Both the position numbers and the translations under genes were made by a program. From Antribacter soli (GTDB lineage Bacteria; Actinomycetota; Actinomycetes; Actinomycetales; Cellulomonadaceae), in the NCBI RefSeq assembly GCF_021568775.1, contig NZ_JAKGSG010000034.1, forward strand, positions 124,001-188,000: a DNA stretch of 64,000 nucleotides, given 5' to 3'. How positions within the stretch are numbered: the first letter of the stretch is position 1; each line of letters starts with the position of its first letter. The notes under the pieces were generated by a model that made no database searches, was not told the DNA's origin, and saw only the letters and a list, made by a program, of their open reading frames with translations. Shown piece by piece: positions 16,313-25,277 of this stretch.

Positions 16313-17038
16313 GTGACCGACACCACGAGCATCCTGCTCCGTAACAGCGCGCTGCGCCGGTACGTGTCGGCGAAGGAGAAGATCGTCTTCGCCACGCGAC
16401 GCCACTGGGCGCGCCTGTGGGAGCCCGCGCTCAGTACCGCCGCGGCGTTCGTCGCGGTCGCCTGGATGACGGTCGCCGTCGAGGAGCTCGCGATCCTCTG
16501 GGTGGCGTGGGGCGTGCTCGCCGTGCGCCTGCTCATCAAGTGGCTCGACTGGCGCCAGCAGTGGTTCGTCGTGACGAACAAGCGGCTCATCGTCATCGAC
16601 GGCTTCATGGACCAGAGCGGCACCTTCGTGCAGGTCGACAAGGTCACCGACATGCAGTACCGACGCCCGCCGCTCGGCCAGCTCCTCGGCTTCGGCGAGT
16701 TCCGGTTCGAGTCAGCGGGCCAGGACGAGGTTCTCAACCTCGTGGACTACATCCCCGAGCCCGACGAGCGGTACCGGCAGATCATCGCGGCGCACTTCCT
16801 CCCGGCGGAGAAGAAGGAGGAGCCGAAGACGATCTTCGTCGTGCACGACGGCCCGCAGCGCGGCTATCCCGCGGGGCCGCCGTCCTACGAGCCGCCGGCG
16901 ACCGTCACTCAGCCCATCCCGGTGGTTCCGCCGCACGACGACCCACCTGCCCGGCGCGGGCACCTGCCGGGCGGTCCGACGACGTCGTACAGCGAGACGC
17001 GCCCGCCCCGGCCGTTCCTGGAGGGCGGGGAGCGCTGA
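16313..17038 (+). CDS. PH-domain (bPH2) membrane protein
   Basis: A 241-residue protein. Residues about 43-80 form two transmembrane helices (AAAFVAVAWMTVAVEELAIL and on). A bacterial PH domain follows (about 83-155): WFVVTNKRLIVIDGFMDQSG, VDKVTDMQYRRPPLGQLLG, FGEFRFESAGQDE. The tail (about 165-241) is Pro-rich and disordered. bPH2 proteins are envelope-associated; their role is largely unknown. The GTG start follows the small membrane protein closely. A bidirectional terminator is shared with the facing tRNA operon. Confidence 0.88.
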   Translation: MTDTTSILLRNSALRRYVSAKEKIVFATRRHWARLWEPALSTAAAFVAVAWMTVAVEELAILWVAWGVLAVRLLIKWLDWRQQWFVVTNKRLIVIDGFMDQSGTFVQVDKVTDMQYRRPPLGQLLGFGEFRFESAGQDEVLNLVDYIPEPDERYRQIIAAHFLPAEKKEEPKTIFVVHDGPQRGYPAGPPSYEPPATVTQPIPVVPPHDDPPARRGHLPGGPTTSYSETRPPRPFLEGGER

Positions 17039-17053
17039 CGGACCCGTCGCACG

Positions 17054-17089
17054 ACGAAGGCCCGGTCCCTCGCGGGACCGGGCCTTCGT
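17054..17089. terminator. Bidirectional terminator between PH gene and tRNA operon
   Basis: A perfect 16-bp stem (ACGAAGGCCCGGTCCC at 17054-17069 with its complement at 17074-17089) surrounds a TCGC tetraloop. It lies 15 bp after the PH-protein stop and 7 bp beyond the last tRNA, so it can end both convergent transcripts. There is no long T-tract, as is usual for actinobacteria. Confidence 0.85.
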
Positions 17090-17095
17090 GCTGTG

Positions 17096-17168
17096 TACCC
17101 CCAGCGGGATTTGAACCCGCGTTACCGCCGTGAGAGGGCGACGTCCTAGGCCGCTAGACGATGGGGGC
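17096..17168 (-). tRNA. tRNA-Glu (CTC), copy 2
   Basis: A 73-nt cloverleaf on the minus strand beginning GCCCCCATCGTCTAGCGG, with a CTC anticodon in the loop CTCTCAC, T-loop GGTTCAAATCC and acceptor end TGGGGGT plus discriminator A. CCA is not encoded. The G1-U72 pair is usual for actinobacterial tRNA-Glu. Compared with copy 1 it has U27-G43 (a wobble) instead of a C-G pair, and one change in the variable region. Confidence 0.97.
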
Positions 17169-17205
17169 CCATGGCTGTCCCGCCGACGAAGCCGGTGGAA
17201 CTGCG

Positions 17206-17278
17206 TACCCCCAGCGGGATTTGAACCCGCGCTACCGCCGTGAGAGGGCGGCGTCCTAGGCCGCTAGACGATGGGGGC
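17206..17278 (-). tRNA. tRNA-Glu (CTC), copy 1
   Basis: A 73-nt gene nearly identical to the next copy (two differences), same CTC anticodon and acceptor stem, no encoded CCA. It lies between tRNA-Gln and the second tRNA-Glu in one operon. The anticodon stem is fully Watson-Crick here. The charging enzyme GltX is encoded about 5 kb away in this window. Confidence 0.97.
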
Positions 17279-17374
17279 CTATGACTCGATCGATCCTCTC
17301 GGACCGTCCGTGCCGGTGAGAACTCTACTGCATCCTTCGCGTCGTCCGCGGCGGATGTGCCATAGAGCGCTGCG

Positions 17375-17446
17375 CTGGGGTACCAGGACTCGAACCTAGA
17401 CTAAGTGAACCAGAATCACTCGTGCTGCCAATTACACCATACCCCA
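17375..17446 (-). tRNA. tRNA-Gln (CTG)
   Basis: A 72-nt gene on the minus strand starting TGGGGTATGGTGTAATTGG, with anticodon loop TTCTGGT (CTG), T-arm GGTTCGAGTCC and acceptor TACCCCA followed by G73. CCA is not encoded. It is the first gene of the Gln-Glu-Glu operon. The U1-A72 pair and G73 fit tRNA-Gln. Confidence 0.97.
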
Positions 17447-17493
17447 TGGGGGTAACGCCCTCCGCGACTTTCCGGGGGCCTCACCGACGGGAA

Positions 17494-17522
17494 ACACTAC
17501 CCGACGTGGGCCGAGCCGCCAA
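17494..17522 (-). promoter_or_regulatory. Promoter of the tRNA operon
   Basis: On the minus strand TTGGCG (17522-17517) and TAGTGT (17499-17494) are separated by exactly 17 bp, a good vegetative sigma promoter about 48 bp before the tRNA-Gln 5-prime end. Confidence 0.65.
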
Positions 17523-17569
17523 AACGGAAACCAGGTGCCGTCGGTCACGTCCCGTGAGACGGTACGGTC

Positions 17570-18340
17570 ATGCCGGACACCGCGCCTGACCTGGACCCGT
17601 ACTCCCTCGCAGACCGCGCCGCCTCGTTCGAGCACGGGGCCGACGTCTACGCCGCGGTACGCCCGTCATATCCCGGGGACGCGGTGTCGTGGCTGCTCCC
17701 CCAGGGTTCCCCGCGCGTGCTCGACCTCGCCGCCGGGACCGGCAAGCTCACGGCGCTGCTCGCGGACCGCAGGCTCGACGTCGTCGCGGTGGAGCCGTCC
17801 GAGTCGATGCTCGGGCACCTGCGGGCCACGCTGCCGGGCGTCACGGCCATGGTCGGCACCGCGGAGGAGATCCCGCTGCCGGACGGGTCCGTCGACGCCG
17901 TGCTCGTCGCCCAGGCCTGGCACTGGTTCCGTCAGCCCGCGGCGTCGGCCGAGATCGCACGCGTGCTGCGCCCGGGCGGGCACCTCGGCATCGTCTGGAA
18001 CACGCGCGACGACGCGGTCGACTGGGTGGCCCGGTTCGGCGAGATCCTGCACCGCGGCGACTCGCTCGAGCCCACCTCGGCCGCGGCCCGCGTCGGGCCC
18101 CTCGGCGACGCGTTCGGGCCTCTGGGGACCGCCACCTTCCGGTGGGTGGACCGCATCACGACCGCCTCGCTGCGGCCGCTCGCCGCGTCCCGGAGCTACC
18201 TCATCTCGCTGCCCGAGGCGGCGCGCGACGCCCTCCTCGCCGAGGTCGACGAGCTCGTGGCGACGCACCCGGACCTCGCTGACCAGGACGTCGTCGGGCT
18301 GCCGTACGTGACGGAGTGCTACCGCGCGGTGCGGGCCTGA
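17570..18340 (+). CDS. Class I SAM-dependent methyltransferase
   Basis: A 256-residue Rossmann methyltransferase. Motif I is LDLAAGTGKLT (about residues 51-61), motif II ends VAVEPS, then GTAEEIPLPDGSVDAVLVAQ and the motif after it, LRPGGHLGIVWN. The protein resembles the UbiE/trans-aconitate-type group with a C-terminal cap, and its substrate is unknown. ATG 17570 is used; a TACGGT lies only one base before it, so the exact start or promoter use is uncertain. Its last 22 bp overlap the convergent LysR gene. Confidence 0.88.
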   Translation: MPDTAPDLDPYSLADRAASFEHGADVYAAVRPSYPGDAVSWLLPQGSPRVLDLAAGTGKLTALLADRRLDVVAVEPSESMLGHLRATLPGVTAMVGTAEEIPLPDGSVDAVLVAQAWHWFRQPAASAEIARVLRPGGHLGIVWNTRDDAVDWVARFGEILHRGDSLEPTSAAARVGPLGDAFGPLGTATFRWVDRITTASLRPLAASRSYLISLPEAARDALLAEVDELVATHPDLADQDVVGLPYVTECYRAVRA

Positions 18341-19278
18341 GCCGGTGGCCGGCTCGGCGGGCGCGCACCGGCGATGGCGGCGAGCCGGCCCGCGACGGAC
18401 GACAGCCCCGGACCGTCTTTCCAGACGAGGCGCAGGCGCCGGGTCAGGTCGAGCCCGGCGACCGGCACACGCACAAGGGTGCCGCGCGCGATCTCGTCGG
18501 CCACGGTGAGCGCCGAGAGCACGGCCACGGCGCCACCGTGCTCCACGGCCGTCTTGAGGGCCGCTGTGGAGCCCAGGGCCGGTAGGTCCGCGGGAAGCTG
18601 CGCGCCCGCCGCCGCGAGCGCCTGCTCGAGGATCTCGCGGGTGCCTGACCCGGTCTCGCGTACGACGAGCCCGCCCGCGAGCAGGTCCGCCACATCGACG
18701 GACCGGCGTCGGGCCCAGCGGTGACCGGGCGCCACGACCACGACGAGCTCGTCGGGGGCGACCGTGCGGCTGCGCAGGCCGCGCCGCACGGTCGCGCTCT
18801 CCACGAACCCGAGGTCGGCGGCGTCCGCGAGCACGAGGTCCATGACCTCGCGCGAGTTGCGGACCAGCAGCTCGACCGCCGGCCCGGGCGCTCCCGGCGA
18901 GTTCGCGAGCGTCGCGAGCCAGCGCGGCGCCAGGTACTCGGCGACGGTCAGGCTGGCCGCCACACGCAGCCGGCCCTGTGGCGCGGCGCCGACGACGGCC
19001 ACCGACTCCTCGAACCGGTCGGACGCCTCCACGACCTCCCGCGCCCAGGCCGCCGTGACGCGGCCCGTCTCGGTGAGCCGCGCGCCGCGCGTGGTGCGGC
19101 GCAGGAGGTCGAGCCCGAGGCGGCGCTCCAGGCGGCGCAGACCCGCGGACGCGGTCGGCTGCGAGACGCCGAGCGCCCGCGCGGCCCCGCTGATCGAGCC
19201 GTGCGAGTCCGTCGCGACGAGCAGCTCGAGCAGGCTCAGCGGGATGCGGTCCCCGCGCGCGCGTCCGTCGTCGGCCAT
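18319..19278 (-). CDS. LysR-family transcriptional regulator
   Basis: A 319-residue LysR regulator: N-terminal HTH (LLVATDSHGSISGAARALG, QPTASAGLRRLERRLGLDLL) and C-terminal effector domain with the usual V.VAPGHRWARR region. It is divergent from a YeiH-type exporter 70 bp away, the same pairing as YeiE/YeiH in enterobacteria, so the exporter is the expected target. A T-N11-A palindrome covers its start codon. Its effector is unknown. Confidence 0.92.
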   Translation of the reverse strand: MADDGRARGDRIPLSLLELLVATDSHGSISGAARALGVSQPTASAGLRRLERRLGLDLLRRTTRGARLTETGRVTAAWAREVVEASDRFEESVAVVGAAPQGRLRVAASLTVAEYLAPRWLATLANSPGAPGPAVELLVRNSREVMDLVLADAADLGFVESATVRRGLRSRTVAPDELVVVVAPGHRWARRRSVDVADLLAGGLVVRETGSGTREILEQALAAAGAQLPADLPALGSTAALKTAVEHGGAVAVLSALTVADEIARGTLVRVPVAGLDLTRRLRLVWKDGPGLSSVAGRLAAIAGARPPSRPPAQARTAR

Positions 19279-19292
19279 AGACGAAGGCTATG
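19276..19292. promoter_or_regulatory. LysR box (T-N11-A palindrome)
   Basis: CATAG (19276-19280), ACGAAGG, CTATG (19288-19292) form a 5-bp inverted repeat with a 7-bp spacer that includes a T-N11-A core, the standard LysR site. It overlaps the lysR ATG and precedes yeiH by 56 bp, suited to autorepression and activation of the exporter gene. Confidence 0.6.
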
Positions 19293-19348
19293 GCTCCCTC
19301 GGAGGCTGCGCCTACCGCGGGGCTCGGCGCTCCGAGCACCCTGGAAGG

Positions 19349-20389
19349 GTGCTCCGCTCCCTGCTGCCCGGCCTCTGCCTGAGCGCCGCCGCGACGGCGG
19401 TCCTCGTCGCGACCGCAGGGCTCGTGCAGGCCGTCTCGCCGCTGGTGCTCGCGCTCGTCCTGGGCGCGCTCGCCGGGTCGGCGGCCGGGGCGCTCCGCCC
19501 GGGACCGTCCGGGCGCGCATGGGCCGCCACGGGGCCGGGGACGGCGTTCACGGCCCGCACGGTGCTGCGGGCCGGCGTCGTGCTGCTCGGTCTCCAGCTC
19601 TCCGTGCCGCAGGTGCTCGGGCTGGGGGTGCCGGGGCTGCTGGTGGTCGTCGTGACGGTCGGGGCGACCTTCGCGGCGACGCTCGCGCTCGGGCGGCGGC
19701 TCGGCGTCTCGCGGGACGCCACGCTGCTCGTGGCGACCGGCTTCGCGATCTGCGGCGCGGCCGCGGTCTCCGCGATGGCGGGCGTGGCCGAGCGGGCAGG
19801 CGGGCGGCGGGCAGACGCCTCCCCCGACCCCCAGGACGACGTCGCCGCGGCCCTCGCCCTCGTCACCGTCTACGGCTCGCTGGCGGTCCTCGTGCTGCCG
19901 TGGCTCGCCACGCACCTGGGACTGACCGCTGGACAGGCCGGGCTGTGGGTCGGCGCGAGCGTCCAGGAGGTCGCGCAGGTCGTCGCGGCCGCCGGTGCCG
20001 TCTCCCCCGACGCGCTCGCCACCGCGACCGTCGCGAAGCTCGCCCGGGTAGCGCTCCTGGCACCGGTCGTGGCCGTCGCAGGCGCCGTGCTCGCGCGGCG
20101 CGCACCGGCGCTCCGCGACGGCCGCCGGCCGGCACCGGTCCCGTGGTTCGTCGCGGGCTTTCTCGTGGCGGTCATGGTCCGCAGCACGGGCCTGCTGCCA
20201 CAGGGCGTGCTCGACGCCGCACAGCACGCGACGACCCTGCTCCTCGTGGCCGCGATGTTCGCCATGGGGCTCGGCGTCGACCTGCCGCGGCTGGCGCGCA
20301 CCGGACGCCGGGTGCTCGCCCTCGGGGCGCTCGGCTCCGTCGTCGTGACCGGGACGGCGCTGGGCGCGCTGCTCGCCGTGGGGGCGTGA
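19349..20389 (+). CDS. YeiH/UPF0324-family putative anion exporter
   Basis: A 346-residue membrane protein with about ten hydrophobic segments. Family marks are FTARTVLRAGVVLLGLQLS, ATGFAICGAAAVSAM (the GFaICGaaA motif) and GASVQEVAQVVAAAG. YeiH-like proteins are annotated as putative sulfate or sulfite-related exporters, with little direct evidence. The GTG start at 19349 is the best in-frame choice, but a GGAAG lies too close to serve as a clean ribosome site, so the start is uncertain by some codons. It is controlled, by inference, by the divergent LysR protein. Confidence 0.85.
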   Translation: MLRSLLPGLCLSAAATAVLVATAGLVQAVSPLVLALVLGALAGSAAGALRPGPSGRAWAATGPGTAFTARTVLRAGVVLLGLQLSVPQVLGLGVPGLLVVVVTVGATFAATLALGRRLGVSRDATLLVATGFAICGAAAVSAMAGVAERAGGRRADASPDPQDDVAAALALVTVYGSLAVLVLPWLATHLGLTAGQAGLWVGASVQEVAQVVAAAGAVSPDALATATVAKLARVALLAPVVAVAGAVLARRAPALRDGRRPAPVPWFVAGFLVAVMVRSTGLLPQGVLDAAQHATTLLLVAAMFAMGLGVDLPRLARTGRRVLALGALGSVVVTGTALGALLAVGA

Positions 20390-20392
20390 CCG

Positions 20393-21154
20393 TCAGAGCC
20401 CGAGGACGCCCGTCAGGTTCGCCAGGCTCGCGATGACGGCCACGCCGTCATCGCGCAGGGTGTGCGGGTCCTGCGCCTCCTCGGCCGCGTCGGGACCCCC
20501 GTACCCGGCGCCCCGGCGGTGGTCCGGCCGGTCGAGCCACACGCCGACCAGACCCGCGGCTCGCGCCGCCCGGGCGTCCACCTCGGGCTCGTCGCCCACG
20601 TACGCCGTGCGCACAGGATCGGTACCGAGGCGGCGGGCGCCCTCGAGGAAGACCTCTGGCGCGGGCTTGCCGTAGCCGAGCGTGTCGACCCCGACCAGCA
20701 CCGGGACGTCACCCAGCCCGGTCGCCGCGAGCTTGCGCACCTGCAGCTCCACGGCGGCGTTGGTCACCACGCCGACACGGACGCCGGTCGCGAGGACGGC
20801 GTCGACCGCCGCCCGCGCGTCGGGGTGCGCGGCCCAGGAGCTCTCGAACGTGGTCCAGAAGAGCCGGTCCCACGCGGGGAAGACGGCATCGGTGATCGGC
20901 GGCCCGCCGTACGTCTCGTGCAGCAGGGCCGCGCGGTGGCGGCGCTGCGTCAGGTGGTCCATCTCGCCGCGCGTGTAGCGACGGTAGAAGCCGCCCGGAT
21001 CGGTGCGCCAGTGCGACACGAGCTCGGGCTCGCGTTCGGCCGGCAGGTGGGGCAGGTACTCCGCGCGCACGGCAGCTATCGCCCGGGCGAACGCCGCCCT
21101 CGTGTCGACGAGCGTGTCGTCGACGTCGAACAGCACGCCGTCGACCTGGCTCAT
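20393..21154 (-). CDS. HAD-superfamily phosphatase
   Basis: A 253-residue HAD hydrolase. Motif I is FDVDDTLVDT with the nucleophile Asp and acid Asp, motif II is VVTNAA, motif III Lys lies in GYGKPAPEVF, and motif IV is YVGDEPEVDARAARAAG. It should dephosphorylate a small metabolite. It is the third gene of a coupled operon: its ATG overlaps the stop of the CPBP protease gene (ATGA), and that gene overlaps gltX. Substrate and link to tRNA charging are unknown. Confidence 0.9.
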   Translation of the reverse strand: MSQVDGVLFDVDDTLVDTRAAFARAIAAVRAEYLPHLPAEREPELVSHWRTDPGGFYRRYTRGEMDHLTQRRHRAALLHETYGGPPITDAVFPAWDRLFWTTFESSWAAHPDARAAVDAVLATGVRVGVVTNAAVELQVRKLAATGLGDVPVLVGVDTLGYGKPAPEVFLEGARRLGTDPVRTAYVGDEPEVDARAARAAGLVGVWLDRPDHRRGAGYGGPDAAEEAQDPHTLRDDGVAVIASLANLTGVLGL

Positions 21155-22116
21155 CCCACGACCTCCGCCGGCCCGCCGGCGGAAGCCACCGCGCGCGGCG
21201 GGACCACCTCGGTCTGCGGGCGCCGTCGTCGGGCCCAGGCCAGGACCACGACCGCGGCGACCACCGTGGAGCCGATGCTCACGGCGCCGTCGAGGGCCGA
21301 CACCTCCGTGATCAGGAGCGAGTCGTCGACCGTGCCGGAGGCGATCGCCCAGCCGAAGGCGAGGAGGTTGTTCACGACGTGGAGGCCGATCGCGCACTCC
21401 AGGCCGCCGGTGCGCCACACCAGCAGGCTCGCGACGACGCCGAAGATCAGCCGGTCCGCGAACAGCCACCCGTTCTGGGTGCCGTGCGCCAGCGCGAACA
21501 GCGTGGCCGACACCACGAGAGGCACGGCCACCGCGAGCCATCGCGAGCGGCACCAGGAGCCGACCGTCTGGCTCAGCCAGCCGCGGAAGAAGTACTCCTC
21601 GCCCGCGGCCTGGAGCGGCGTCGTGAGCAGCACGACCGCGGCGAGCCCGAGCCAGGCGGGATCGGGGTCGAGGCCCCAGCCCTCGAGCGGCCCCGGCGCG
21701 GCGGCGTCGATCGCCAGGGGCACGCCGAAGCCGAGCAGCACGATCGCCGCCGCGCCGAGTCCCGCCGAGCCCAGCACGAGCCGCCACCGCAGGCGCCCGG
21801 TGACGGACGCGACGAGGCCGGGCCGCGCCCGCTGCGCCCACGTCGCGAGCAGCGCCACGGGGATACCCAGGGCGAGCGACAGGTTGTTCACGAGCATGCC
21901 GACGGGCGACGCGAACCAGGCCTCGTCGATCGTGTCGAGCGAGATCGGGCCGACCACTCCGGCCAGCTCGAGCACGACGGCGGCCACCGCGACAACCACG
22001 ATCGCCGCGACCAGGATCACGCCGATCCCGACCACCACGCCCAGCCCGACGAGCGGGCGCCACCACCGGTACCACGGGCCGCGCAGGGCCTGTGGGTGGA
22101 CGAGACCGTCGGTCAC
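21151..22116 (-). CDS. CPBP-family intramembrane metalloprotease
   Basis: A 321-residue membrane protein with about eight hydrophobic segments and the CPBP (Abi/Rce1-like) motifs: [11 protein letters not shown] (motif 1, paired glutamates and Arg), LFALAHG (motif 2 His) and GLHVVNN (motif 3 His). Such proteases process membrane or prenylated substrates, and some protect bacteriocin producers. The GTG start at 22116 overlaps the gltX stop as GTGA, so it is translationally coupled to glutamyl-tRNA synthetase. The functional reason is unclear. Confidence 0.9.
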   Translation of the reverse strand: MTDGLVHPQALRGPWYRWWRPLVGLGVVVGIGVILVAAIVVVAVAAVVLELAGVVGPISLDTIDEAWFASPVGMLVNNLSLALGIPVALLATWAQRARPGLVASVTGRLRWRLVLGSAGLGAAAIVLLGFGVPLAIDAAAPGPLEGWGLDPDPAWLGLAAVVLLTTPLQAAGEEYFFRGWLSQTVGSWCRSRWLAVAVPLVVSATLFALAHGTQNGWLFADRLIFGVVASLLVWRTGGLECAIGLHVVNNLLAFGWAIASGTVDDSLLITEVSALDGAVSIGSTVVAAVVVLAWARRRRPQTEVVPPRAVASAGGPAEVVG

Positions 22117-23549
22117 TCGGGGCCCGCCGGCACCCCGGCGGCCAGCCGCGCGAGCGCGGCGTCCACCCGGGCCAGGACACGCTCCCGACCGAGCAGCTCG
22201 AGCGACTCGAAGAGCGGGAGCCCGACGGTGCGGCCCGTCACGGCGACGCGCACCGGCGCCTGCGCCTTGCCGAGCTTGAGCCCGTGCTTCTCGCCGACGG
22301 CGGTGATCGTGTCCTTGAGCGCCTCCGGCTCCCACGTCGCGTCGGCGAGCGCGGCGCGCGCGTCGGCCAGCAGGTCGGCGGCACCGGCCTTCATGGTCTT
22401 GGCCCACGACTGGTCGTCGATGATCGGCTCGTCGAGGAACAGGAAGTCGACGTTGGCGGTGATCTCCGACAGGAGCGCGATGCGGGTCTGGGCGAGCGGC
22501 GCGACCGCTGCGAACACCGCCGGGTCGTACGCCTCGTCCGCCCACGGCGCGCGCGGCGCGCGCAACCACGGCTCGCACGCCGCGGCGAACGCCTCCGGCG
22601 CGAGCGCGCGGATGTACTCGCCGTTGAAGGAGGTCAGCTTCTTGATGTCGAAGAAGGCCGGCGCGGAGTTCACGTCCTCCACGCGGAACCGGCGGACCAG
22701 CTCCTCGAACGGCAGGATCTCCTCGTCGTTGCCCGGGGCCCAGCCGAGCAGCATCAGGTAGTTCACCATCGCGTCGGGCAGGATGCCCTCCGCGAAGAAG
22801 TCCTCCAGGGCCACCTTGTCGCGGCGCTTGGAGAGCTTCTGGCGCTTCTCGTTGACGAGAACAGGCAGGTGGGCCCACACCGGCGGCGTGGCGCCGAGGG
22901 CCTCCCACAGCATCTGCTGCTTCGGCGTGTTCGAGAGGTGCTCCTCGCCGCGGATGACGTGCGTGATGCGCTCGTCCATGTCGTCGACGACGTTCGCCAG
23001 CAGGAACACCGGCGACCCGTCGCCGCGCGCGATCACGAAGTCCTCGATGACGCCGTTCGGGAATGTGGGGTTCCCGCGGATCAGGTCCACCACGGCCGTC
23101 TCGCCGTCGTCCGGCGTGCGGAAGCGCAGCGCGCGTCCCGGCTCGTACGCCAGGCCACGGTCCCGGCAGAAGCCGTCGTACCCCGCGTGCTGCGAGCCGG
23201 TGCGCTCCACCAGCGTCTCGCGGGTGCAGTCGCAGAAGTAGGCGCGGCCGGCGTCGGACAGGCGGGCGGCGGCCTCCTGGTGCAGGCCCACGTTCTGCGA
23301 CTGGAAGTACGGGCCCTCGAAGGTCGGGTCCTCCGGGCTGATCCCCAGCGCCCTCATCGCGGACAGGATCCCGTCCACCCACTCGGGCTTGTTCCGCGCG
23401 GCGTCCGTGTCCTCGATCCGCAGCACGAACGTGCCGCCCTGCTGCTTCGCCACGGCCCAGTTGAACAGGGTCGAACGGGCGCTGCCGACATGGAACATGC
23501 CGGTGGGCGACGGGGCGAAGCGGACGCGGATCGCGGAGGAGGAAGTCAC
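22113..23549 (-). CDS. gltX: Glutamyl-tRNA synthetase
   Basis: A 478-residue class I synthetase. The HIGH motif is HVGS in [22 protein letters not shown] is QKLSKRRDK, and [10 protein letters not shown] and [15 protein letters not shown] are typical of non-discriminating GluRS. The enzyme charges tRNA-Glu and, in bacteria without GlnRS, also tRNA-Gln before amidation. Both tRNAs are encoded 5 kb away. GTG 23549 lies 6 nt after TAGGCT, indicating a leaderless mRNA. It heads a coupled operon with CPBP and HAD genes. Confidence 0.97.
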   Translation of the reverse strand: MTSSSAIRVRFAPSPTGMFHVGSARSTLFNWAVAKQQGGTFVLRIEDTDAARNKPEWVDGILSAMRALGISPEDPTFEGPYFQSQNVGLHQEAAARLSDAGRAYFCDCTRETLVERTGSQHAGYDGFCRDRGLAYEPGRALRFRTPDDGETAVVDLIRGNPTFPNGVIEDFVIARGDGSPVFLLANVVDDMDERITHVIRGEEHLSNTPKQQMLWEALGATPPVWAHLPVLVNEKRQKLSKRRDKVALEDFFAEGILPDAMVNYLMLLGWAPGNDEEILPFEELVRRFRVEDVNSAPAFFDIKKLTSFNGEYIRALAPEAFAAACEPWLRAPRAPWADEAYDPAVFAAVAPLAQTRIALLSEITANVDFLFLDEPIIDDQSWAKTMKAGAADLLADARAALADATWEPEALKDTITAVGEKHGLKLGKAQAPVRVAVTGRTVGLPLFESLELLGRERVLARVDAALARLAAGVPAGPE

Positions 23550-23632
23550 GGCCCAAGCCTAGGCGGTCGCACCGGCATGCGGCCCCGGGCTCCTTCCGGT
23601 GCCCGACGCCGTCCGGCTGGTCACCACCGACG

Positions 23633-23705
23633 GTCCGCTTCGAGAAGGCGATCAGGTATCGCCTCGGTGGGCTTGGCGACACCTGATCGCCTTCTCGAAG
23701 CGGAC
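23633..23705. repeat. 25-bp perfect inverted repeat (hairpin)
   Basis: Positions 23633-23657 (GTCCGCTTCGAGAAGGCGAT and on) are the exact reverse complement of 23681-23705. TCGCC/GGCGA inside the spacer extends the stem to about 30 pairs. It lies between the gltX start side and the end of the lipoprotein gene. It may be a terminator for the lipoprotein, or a REP-like element. Confidence 0.7.
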
Positions 23706-23714
23706 GCGAGCGCC

Positions 23715-24074
23715 TCACATGCACAGGCTCTTGAAGTCGGTCGCACCCTCGCGCAGGCGGAACACCTCCCGGTGGCCGGCGTCGTCCGTGAAGATCGCGG
23801 TGTCGCCCTCGACGACGAGCAGGCCCTCGTGAACCGGGTTGTCCCAGCCGGGAGGCGGGTTCCCGCTCCCGTCGTCGAGCCTTCCGCCTACCCGCTCGTA
23901 CCAGCGGCCGTCGTGCATGACCTCGTCGATCCCGCAGTGCGTCAGGAGCGTGTACGGCACGCTCTGGGAGGTCGGCGTGCCAGACGGCGGCGCCCCGGGC
24001 GACCCGTCACCGCACCCGGCCAGCACCCCGAGAACGAGCGCCAGCGCTCCTGCTGGACGCGCCCATCGCCACAT
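23715..24074 (-). CDS. Small secreted lipoprotein, unknown function
   Basis: A 119-residue protein with a lipoprotein signal: basic MWRWARPAG, hydrophobic ALALVLGV, lipobox LAGC near residue 22. The mature part has PYTLLTHCGIDEV, a WYERVGGRLDDG stretch and a C-terminal DFKSLCM, so one disulfide is possible. ATG 24074 is favoured because GGGAGG lies about 8 nt upstream; GTG 24083 overlaps that site. Conserved proteins of this look occur in Micrococcales, but no function is known. Confidence 0.75.
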   Translation of the reverse strand: MWRWARPAGALALVLGVLAGCGDGSPGAPPSGTPTSQSVPYTLLTHCGIDEVMHDGRWYERVGGRLDDGSGNPPPGWDNPVHEGLLVVEGDTAIFTDDAGHREVFRLREGATDFKSLCM

Positions 24075-24235
24075 CGCAGCCACCTCCCGTGCGACACGTC
24101 TCGCTGAGCATCTGTGGCGAGGCCACCGGTCCTTTCACGGCTCATCGCAATCGAGGTTGTAGTCGGGGTCTGAGTCCGCCGGCTTCAGCAATGAGCGTGC
24201 GATGTAGTTCGTCAGGTTCCGGAATTTCGAGGGTG

Positions 24236-25231
24236 TCAGCGCCAGAGTTCGGTGAGCTGCTCCGCAAGGGCTCTGCCTTGCTCGTAGCCGGCTCGAGCGG
24301 CGGGCGGACGCAGCGACAGATCCATCGCATTGGCGCCGAACATGTGCTCGGAGCTGCTGTCCGGGAAGATCGTCTCGACTCTGCTGCCGCGGGCGCGTAG
24401 CTCGTCGACCTGCGCTGCAAGATGCATGCCCCAGTCCAGCGGCGCCAGTGTTCTGCCGCCGAAGGGTGACAGCACCAGCACCCGCCCGTATCCGGCTGCC
24501 AGATCGGCATTCTCGGCGTTGGATCGGTAACCGCCGTCGATATATCGGTTGTCCCCGATCCTGTAGGGAAGGCCACTGGCACAGCTGGCGGCGACGGCGT
24601 CCGCCAGGTCGACTCCGCTGTGGCGGTCGAACACGACCGGTTCACCGGTATGGGCATCGACCGCCGTGATGAGCACCGTTCGCTGCGGCCAGCGCTGACT
24701 CGGCAGCCGCGAGGCGACGGTGGCGCGCCACTGTGCTTGCCAGGAGCCGTCCGACGCCGCATCCATGTCGAGTGCCGCCGCGCCCATTCTGCGGCGCATG
24801 TCAGCCGCATCCTCAGCGGAGGCGATGATCTTGCTCATCCTCTCCATGTGGTCCGCCACCGGCATGATCGGAACGCGTCCTCGGTCGGATCCGACTGGAC
24901 CGGTCCGTTGCTGGGGGGCAGCGGCAAGGATTGCGGCAAGCAGCTCGGTCGGGGTCGCGCCAGCTATCTGGGCCGCGGCCGTCGAGCCGGCCGACGTCCC
25001 GATGGTCATGTCGGCCGTGGTCACGTCCAGCCCAGCATCGAACAGGCCGGCGATGACACCGATCAGCCACGCGTTGCCTGTCGATCCGCCGCCACCGAGG
25101 ACCAACGCTCGCTCGCCCGCGGCGGGCACCCGCTTTGTGACGTCGACCTGCGGCTGATCCTGGTCAGACCTCGGCCGCTCGGAGGCCGTCGTCGAGGTGA
25201 CGTGCGGAGTTGAAATGGGTGTTGTGTTCAT
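24236..25231 (-). CDS. Patatin-like phospholipase (RssA type)
   Basis: A 331-residue serine acyl hydrolase. It has the oxyanion loop VLGGGGSTGNAWLIG, the nucleophile motif GTSAGST and the DGG dyad motif YIDGGYRSN, all in the right order for a cytosolic patatin. It should hydrolyse membrane lipids or acyl esters. Codon choice is less GC-extreme than in neighbours, suggesting recent acquisition. It is preceded by a 19-codon ORF with a much stronger ribosome site than its own, 46 bp upstream. Confidence 0.88.
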   Translation of the reverse strand: MNTTPISTPHVTSTTASERPRSDQDQPQVDVTKRVPAAGERALVLGGGGSTGNAWLIGVIAGLFDAGLDVTTADMTIGTSAGSTAAAQIAGATPTELLAAILAAAPQQRTGPVGSDRGRVPIMPVADHMERMSKIIASAEDAADMRRRMGAAALDMDAASDGSWQAQWRATVASRLPSQRWPQRTVLITAVDAHTGEPVVFDRHSGVDLADAVAASCASGLPYRIGDNRYIDGGYRSNAENADLAAGYGRVLVLSPFGGRTLAPLDWGMHLAAQVDELRARGSRVETIFPDSSSEHMFGANAMDLSLRPPAARAGYEQGRALAEQLTELWR

Positions 25232-25277
25232 GGGAGTCGCCTTTCTCGAATTGCCTGGCGGGCGCTCCCGGTGGCGA

